In this document: one piece after another, positions 56,272 through 64,000 of the stretch
Layout: each line of letters opens with the position of its first letter
How positions within the stretch are numbered: position 1 is the stretch's first letter
From: Setophaga petechia
Lineage: Eukaryota > Chordata > Aves > Passeriformes > Parulidae
Assembly (NCBI GenBank): GCA_024362935.1
Contig: JANCRA010000012.1
Span: forward strand, 4,402,001-4,466,000
Length of the DNA stretch: 64,000 nt
Direction: 5' to 3'
Made by a program: the position numbers and the translations under genes
The notes under the pieces: generated by a model
Database searches by the model: none
What the model was told of the DNA's origin: nothing
Seen by the model: only the letters and a program-made list of their open reading frames with translations

Positions 56272-58974
56272 GGTGGGTCTCTGTAACCCTTGGCAAGTGA
56301 CTCTGGGACCTTGCAGAGTGTGCCCTGTGGCCACAGGCTTCTTGGCTCTGGATTGCCTCTCTGCCCTGCTCCCTGCTTTTCCCTAGAAGTCTGGGGACAA
56401 ATACAGAGAAAGAAACAGTTTTTGACACCAAGAAAAAAAAATAAACACAACAAATTTTTTATTTTCATAGTCATGAGCACTTTTTGATGCTTAGGGGGAT
56501 GTAAATGAAGTGTTTCTATCACTACATGTATAGGTGAGAATATGCTGAATAAAAATTTGTATATTGTATTGCAAACACAAAGGCTGAAATTTGGTATTAG
56601 TTTCCTTTAAGTGAAAGTTCTGTAAGTATTGATTTGTTCCACATAAATGTCTCAAATTTAATTTTATATTTATAATTCAGAATAAAACCAGTGGCATAAA
56701 CCTTAGATAAACCATAATTTAAAGAAATAACTTCTTTAGTGTGCTTTAATATTGTAGTGTTAAAAATAATATCTTATGGACAGTGTTATTACTATCATGC
56801 AATGGTTTTATTCATTAAGTTTTGTCATGAAATATAAACTGTAAATCTCATCCTACATATAAGCTCAGTTTGGGATTTTCAGAGAATTAGGTAAGGAGGT
56901 GGAAAAAAATATACAGACATGATATCAAATAAAAAACATTTTAAGTTAGGGAGGGGTCAGTAACACCAGATAAGAGACTACTTCCATGGAAAAGATTTAA
57001 GTTCCACTCATGCCAAGTCTCAGAGCTTAACAGGAAGAGCAGAGTCAAATTGCTTCACTCTGCCGATTCCAAAGTCTCTAACTCACTCTTTAATTCTTGA
57101 TCCTTTCAGTAGTGTTTCTTAGTTTTGCAGTCTATAAATTTGGTAGTAACCAAGTCTCAACCTATACACATGCAATGGAAACAGAATTTTAGTGCAACAA
57201 AGCGGAAAAATTTAGACATCTGGCCTTCAATTATACATTATTTTAACACATGGTTTCTTTTCAAATTTCTAACACTTCTAAATGTTAAAAGAACTGTAAA
57301 AATTTGTCACTTTTTGGTGAAAAAAATTTACCTAAATAACATTTTTTAACCTTTTAAGTCACAAACAAATTGAGAAGTTAAAAATGGAGATTTCAAAAAA
57401 AGAGTCGTGTTTATAACAGATGTTCTCAGGAATGATGTGTTCTTATGTCCCCTAGAAGAGCAATAGTAAGTTCTAAGCACAATAGTTCCAGTGATCTTGC
57501 ATTTTTGTCTATTAATGTAATTCATACCCAATGGAGTAAGGAATTGCAAAGCAAAGGATTTTCTTCCAATAGACTTTCTGACATTCTCAGTTCCTCACTT
57601 GGAATCTTTGAGAAGAAACCTGGAATGAAACTCAATTTAAAATATAAATTTAAATAATGTATCATTAAGCTAAACTGCCAATTTTGGCCCAAATTGAGGT
57701 CTGGAAAAAAGGTCACTCACCTCTCCCTCTGACATTTTTGCATGAGGATTTCAATTATAGCTGTGTATTTTGAAGGCTGTTGAATCTAACTGGAAAAATT
57801 CTCTTGAATAGACTCAAAAGCACTTTTCTGGGTGTGAGTGAAGAACTGAAAACTTAACAGTATATACAATTGTGATTTTTATCAGTCTCAGTACTTTGAT
57901 TTCCCAAAAGTCACAGCATTTAGTTTACTTCATGACTGAAGCATCTAACAGAATGCCAGACATGATAGTTTTATGTCTCAGCAGTGGTGAAAGCAGTTAG
58001 TTATGGTTCTGTGTGATGTTTCTTAGATGGATCACAGGATCATGAAACATAACTTTCATGGCTAATAAGGACTTGCAGCTCTGCTATCATGATGGCTCAC
58101 ACATTATTATCTCTCTTGGTTGTGTGTGGTGTCATCACTTCATGTCCAGGAGTACTTAATTAATGAGTTATATATAATATGTGTTTTGGGAGTATTGTCT
58201 TATCCCACAGAGCAGAATACTGCAGTAACAAATTCCTACACATCACAAGAGTCATATCTCAAACCAAAAGCTTTTCTGTACCTGGGCACTTGAACTCACA
58301 CGTATCATAATGTCCTTGTCCCACCTCCCCATGACCTACACCTAAATCACTGTGTCCTACTGCATCGTTATTGAACATCACTGACATGGCTAATTGAAAA
58401 GCCACAAACTTATCATTGGTTTCCCTATATCCTTTTGTTAGAGACTATTCATGAATGACTTTTCTGCTTTTTCAGGTCATAGTTTATTTATGAGAACAAT
58501 TGATTTAGCAATACATAGAAGCATCAAACTTTAAATAGATTACACAGTTCATGCTTCATAAATCATTGGTCATGCATTCTTAGCTTTCACAGAAAGCCCA
58601 ACTTTGTATTTTCTTCTCACAACAGTGGATGACCCTTTCATAATTACATTAAAACTCAATTAGTTTTTGTAGATTAACTACAGACAGATTTTAAATGTGA
58701 AATTGTATTTACAAAGTATTTTCCTCAACATTTTTGAAATGAAGCATATCAGCAGCATTTCACACTAAGAAACACTACTATTTTTACAGCAGTATTGCTT
58801 TCATAACAGTACTGTGTATTCTGCAAAGTGTTTGTATACTTCACATTTTATCTGTTGTGGATGATGTAGTGAAAGTGATATGTTATATATTTATTCACAC
58901 TTCATTTTGGAGCTGACAATTGTAGCATATACTTCCCTTCTCGTACTTTACCAATTACCTTAACCCTGACCTGC

Positions 58975-59125
58975 ATGAATGTAATTTTCTGCATTAATGA
59001 GAAGTAGCTGTCTCTGGGAAGAGCCTGAGCTGAGTAAACACTGTCAGCTGTGTCAAATGGTGGTGATAAACAGATTTCACTCTTTATTTATGGCTGCCAG
59101 TGCTGATGGAGGAATTCAAACTTAT
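58975..59125. promoter_or_regulatory. Candidate conserved non-coding element
   Basis: Contains GCATTAATGAG, ACTGTCAGCTGTGTCAAATG (two TGTCA TALE-type sites around a CAGCTG E-box) and GGTGATAAACAG in balanced-composition sequence. The mix resembles developmental enhancers. Conservation could not be tested here. Confidence 0.25.
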
Positions 59126-62100
59126 TCAAATGTCTGTTTATTTGTAAGCCAAGGACTACTGTGAAGTCCTGAAGACTAAGGAAGCATGCATTCTAAAAAT
59201 ATTTTGGGGTTATATTATTACACAGTTGCACAAATTTTGTGTTCTGGGAAGTCTACAGCTCTTATGCTGCCATTTCTGGTTTGAATGGGGAACAAAAAAT
59301 TTAGAAGTACACATGTGAGCTTAACAAGCATCTGAAGCTATACTTCATTCAGAAATTAAAATTAATCATTTAGTCAACACTCAAAACATCTGCACCAATT
59401 TTTATTCCCAAAATTATAATTGAAAACTTAAAGTGTTTATAACTCCTCACACAACAGAAATTCTGATACTTTTTCCCATTTATAGGCATTTAAATGTTGA
59501 GAAGAAGAACCTGTGAAAGAAAAGGAGATATTGCCAATGGTGATCCCCTAGGAAGTCTCCATTCTTCTTTAGGCTTTCAGGAACCTATAAACTCCAGTGC
59601 AAGCTACCACCAAACAGAAATATAACCTGTGTGCGAACCAGAGATATCAGTTTAAAATAGAAGAAAGAAGGTACTTTACAGAGTGGCTGGTGAATTTATG
59701 GAATGTGATGTGAAGGCAGATGACAGTAGATGCTTCAAAAATTGACAAATTCTCAATATTATTAAATGCATAGTGTGAAGAATCTAACATCAGGGATGCA
59801 ATATCTAACATCCCTTTTGTTCAGATTGGTGGTGTTTGCACCCAACACTACTTGCAGAAAAATAACTGAGAACTAAGATACTGTTTTCTGACATGGATGC
59901 AGAAAGTTTTTTTTATGTAATACTTATTTATTCATATTACTTCATGCTGGGAAATGTTCAAATGCTCAGCTCCAGAAGAAGTCTGTATGAAAATTTCCTT
60001 GTGATCCTTTGATATTAAAGTTACTACCCAGCGTAGGATTTGTTTTAAGTCTGCTCAGGTACTTTGAAATTCTCCTATTGATCAGGAATTATACAGAAAG
60101 GTTAAATTTCTAATGAGAAAAACAGGCTATGTTAAATTTGGGCAGCGTGTGAAATATTGGAACAGCACTTTCATGCATGTTCCTATGCAAAATTTCCAAA
60201 AAAACATTGACAAAAAAGAAGGTATTCTGGGAAATCCACAAAAAATGGTTGCATAATTTGGCTCAAATTTGGCTGTATCTAGCCTGACTAAACATCTTGA
60301 GTATTTCTGTCCATTTTTTTAAAAATATCTGGAGAAAATATTTATAAGAAACAGAAATTTCAGATTATAAATTGAGTATTCTTCCATTTGGTTTCCTATT
60401 CCCCCTACTTGATTAAACTTCAGCTTCAGAACTGCCCTACTGCTCCTCCATTTAGGATGCAGATATGCAGCTTCAGTGGAGAAGCTGGAATTTTCTCCCA
60501 GACTGGCTTATTTAGTGATTGTATTACCCATGCTTGAGAAGTGTGAGCTGTGACTTTGAACTCCTGTAGTCCAAAGTGGGCATAGACCTGAGGCATTTCT
60601 GATTTCTTTGACATTCTGTGGTGGGTCATAGAAAGATGATCAACAACTCCATCTCAACATCTATTGACACTGGCATTATCTTAAAAAGTACCTAAAATAT
60701 GAAATGTTGAGATTTCTGAAGATGTCAGAAATACTTATGCACACAGAAGAAGATCAGACTTGTTGTGGTGCTGAGTGTTTTCACTGGCAATCTCTTTGTG
60801 CTCTTTCCTGTGTGATGGCAACTCTGATCCACCTCTAGGAATCCTTCCACTTCCTGTTGCCTGCATGTATTAGGAGGCTTATGCAGCCTCTCTGGGGTTG
60901 TATTAATGCTGGAAGCTGAATGATGCTTGAAAAGAGGATTAGCTTTAAAAATCAGATTTTAAAATAATTTTTTTCTGATATCCTCATTAGTTAGTTAATA
61001 GGGTATCTGCCTTTAGATATAAAGCTCTCACTGTAGCCAATGGTGATACTGTAGCTGAAATTCTTATGACTCACGATGATTGAAGCTCTTGGGGGTTGTC
61101 TCTTTAGCTTGTATGTCTAAAGAAGGTATACCAACATTTAAACCTCTTGAGAATATTTTAAACAACTGTATAATCATTGTTAGCTTTGGCTCTAATTTTC
61201 CTCTGTTAAGCTTCTGAAATATCTTGACTTGGTTACTTAAAAAATCTAAAGCAGCAGGCAGATGGCTTTTCATCTATTGTTAAATTTCAGGGGCTTACTA
61301 GTGCTAATTATTTTGAAATGGATTCCTAGGATATTATGCATTATTTCAATGAATAATGCAGGACTGGCAATTTATTGGCAGAACATTCACAAGAGTGCCA
61401 TAAATCTAGAAATAACATAAAAGCAGAGTGGATACATATTTTAAAAGCACAGCTTGGGGAATCACATTTGGGCAATGCTACAAACCTTCTTATGAGGGTG
61501 CATATTTTTAAATATAATCAAATCAAGAGATTGTCAGTGAGAGACTGGAGTTTATTCTACATATTATTATGACAGCTAAGAGACAGTTATTGAAATTGAA
61601 TATTATACACTAGATCCTGTGCAAACTCACGAGGTACAAAGAAGGAATCCGTACTGTCAAGAACTTGTAACCCAAATATAATCCCATGTGCATCACCTAT
61701 ATATACAGTCACACACAGGTGAGAAGTAGCAAGAATAAGTACAAGAAGTAACCTCATTCACGGCTGAGGTCATAGCCTGTATTTTCCAAGCAGCAGCAGC
61801 CCATGATTTTTGTAAGCTTGTAAAGGAAAGAGTGAGGAAAATGGTAACTGCTAGTGAGATAGATCTGTAGCTGTTCAAGTTGAGCCCTTTCCAAGCTTGT
61901 AGAGCAGCTATAGAACTGAACAGAGGGATCCCCTACTAAATACAAATAGAGGGAGTAAAACCAGAAAAATATTTTTATTATTTTGTTTAGAATGAAGTAT
62001 GATTTTATAAAAGACATTTTAATCTAAGAGGGCTAACGGCCATGAAAATGGAGCTGGATATGTTTTGGGATTTAAAGCAGCATCAGCTCTACCTCATAGG

Positions 62101-62762
62101 AGGTATGAGAGGCTGCTCATCCCTCCATTTGGTTGCACTGTACAGCACAGGGATTTGGACAGTTATTTTTACTACTGCAATAGTATTTAAAGACATTTAA
62201 ATTATCTAATAGCCACCATTATTGGAGACAGGGTACTAATCTGGGTAAACCTTTGCTGTGCTGCATTATGAGCACTTCTGTGTTCCTTCCATTAGATTTG
62301 CATGCAGTATGGATATAAACCCTTAAGACTGATTCATAACAAGCCTTAGTGTAAGACAAATGCAAGTAGAGGAAATATATATAAAGGGATGTGCTTTTTA
62401 AAAAGATGATGGTATAGATCTAAATAAAAATGGCAAGATAAAAAAAGAAATCCTTGATTTGTAAAACAAAGGAACCACGTTAGCTTTAGTTGTAGAAATA
62501 TAATGAAAAATTTGAGCAGTACATTTAATGTTTTAAGGAAGATAGCCACTGCATTCTTTCAAGCTTATTAATTACTATTTTTATAATTAAGAAATTCAGT
62601 TTACAGTTCCCAGTACTTTTGAGCACTTGAATTTACCATACATGTGTAGAAACCTCACCAGTGCAATGTATTATAGCAGCAATAGCACAAGGCCTATGGC
62701 CTTTCCAAGGAATAAAACAGTTAGTGAGGCAGAATATTATCAAGGTGAGGTAGCAGCAGTAA

Positions 62763-62775
62763 ATATATATATATA
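62763..62775. repeat. (TA)n microsatellite
   Basis: A short ATATATATATATA tract. Confidence 0.8.
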
Positions 62776-64000
62776 AAATTAAAAAGGTATTTTATTTTTA
62801 TTAAATATTATGGTATTCATGCATTTTTGAAGCCAATTTACAGAATGAAGATATTTTAACCTTTAGTACATGGGATTTTAATTTGTTAACTATACACATG
62901 CACACCAATAAATGGAAAATTATTAAGAAAAGATGTTTTAGAAATTTCTGTTTGCATTTTTATGATTTTCTGTAGGTTCTGCTCTTCTGTAAATAATGTC
63001 ATTCAAAATGTACTACACTTCAGAATGGCCTGGCAATAATGGATGTTTATATTCAGAATTTTGCTTTGTCCTGATATATTCAGATTTTATGTAGAGATGC
63101 ATAGGCAAAATGGTAATTAGGAAAAGCTAGCATGATCCTTTGTCCTAGTGGCTAGCCAGTCTGAGTTTTTTCTGGGGTAATTTTTCTAAATTTTTCAAAA
63201 GAAATTTTGAGATTGATAGGCATAAGTCTTTGTCAGTTATTAGATTTCAGCCATGCCTTTCAGCTGCAATGGCAATCTGCAAGTCTGACAAAGACCCTGG
63301 GACTTGAGGGAGCAGGACAGGCTGGCTCACAATTCTTGGTTTCTCAGCCTCCTAGGTTTACACAGACAGAGCACTCCAACACTTCAGAGAGCACACATTG
63401 TCTTTCCAGCTCCTCAGGTCCCCAAACACCTGCAGACAAAATACCACTTGCACTTGCCAAGATACCACTGCTCTACTCTCAGAAGCTCGCAGGATGATGA
63501 GACTAAAGAAGATAGACTTTCTGCTTCTTTGGAAGCCAACATGACAAGTTGTCTCAGAAATGTGGCTTTCATTGCCACCTCAGACCTAATTGTCACCCTT
63601 TTTATTTAATGAACTCTTCTCTGAGCCCTTTCTTTGCCAAAAATCTCTTTTTAGCCCAGAGGTTTCTTTCCTGTGGAATATATGAAAAGGGAGATATAGT
63701 AGAAACAGTCCCATAAACTCCTGAACTGCCAAGTTTGTTTCCTTGATAAAAGTTAAGAATTGAGATTTTGCTTCTAATCAAAATAATAAAAATATCAAGC
63801 ACCTAAAATTTCCCAGATAGTTCAAGGTAGATCTAGTAGCAGATAGATGATGTGAATCACCAAAAATGTAACACAGTAAATTACACACTGCTAATCACAA
63901 AAATATGAGGACTACAGCACTTCACACCCCATAAGTTCTTCTATTTATATAAAATCCATGACAGTTCTATGGCCCAAAAAAATATAGAGGTAAAAATGAG

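Larger units (their letters stand above)
56272..64000. other. AT-rich unique DNA, no gene seen
   Basis: I recognise no gene, RNA or transposon. The longest frames are 96-101 codons (63207-63609, plus, overlapping in two frames) and are unconvincing. A (TA)n tract is at 62763-62775. The stretch 58975-59125 stands out for regulatory-type motifs and is listed separately. Confidence 0.5.

Noticed and set aside
1..64000. CRISPR arrays, bacterial operons, tRNA and rRNA genes
   Set aside because: Base composition, CR1 LINEs and LTRs show vertebrate DNA, and no regularly spaced repeats, cloverleaf-type sequences or rRNA segments were seen.

Overview
This is a eukaryotic, AT-rich, almost gene-free stretch, most likely from a bird. 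The evidence is several fragments of chicken-repeat-1 (CR1) LINEs, including 3' ends with the typical avian antisense form (AGAATCATAGAATG...GGTTGGAAGGGACCTT), sparse interspersed repeats, and endogenous-retrovirus long terminal repeats (LTRs), mostly without proviral interiors. A passerine or other neoavian bird fits the several LTR families present, but the sequence alone does not prove this. I recognise no host protein-coding exon, tRNA, rRNA, snRNA or microRNA. The open frames present (up to about 183 codons) look like chance frames or lie in repeats. The window is best read as intergenic DNA or part of a very long intron.

Layout. 1-1.4 kb: AT-rich unique DNA. 1.4-2.3 kb: an inverted CR1 3' end split by a 436-bp minus-sense solo LTR. 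3.6-4.3 kb: a GC-rich patch with a 52-bp tandem duplication and a possible CR1 remnant. 8.9-9.7 kb: an unexplained GC-rich patch. 12.8-13.1 kb: an old CR1/L3-like element. 18.7 kb: a CR1 reverse-transcriptase remnant with a stop codon. 21.0-21.5 kb: an LTR-like remnant and a 45-bp minisatellite. 24.0-24.85 kb: a minus-sense LTR still joined to a lysine-tRNA-type primer binding site, with the rest of the provirus missing. 26.8-27.4 kb: a 658-bp solo LTR with an exact 5-bp target duplication. 37.9-38.7 kb: a CR1 reverse-transcriptase fragment split by a 320-bp solo LTR with an exact target duplication. 40.35-40.6 kb: a CR1 3' end on the plus strand. 41.7-43.0 kb: a stack made of a CR1 3' end, a GC-rich LTR-like element and, inside the latter, a 642-bp solo LTR of the same family as the one at 26.8 kb. 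43-64 kb: mostly unique AT-rich DNA with simple repeats and a few candidate regulatory stretches.

No genes work together here. What the window offers is a record of layered retroelement insertions: old CR1/L3, then younger CR1, then retroviral LTRs. LTRs interrupt CR1 copies twice and one other probable LTR once. A few palindromic or motif-rich unique segments could be regulatory, but their function is inference.
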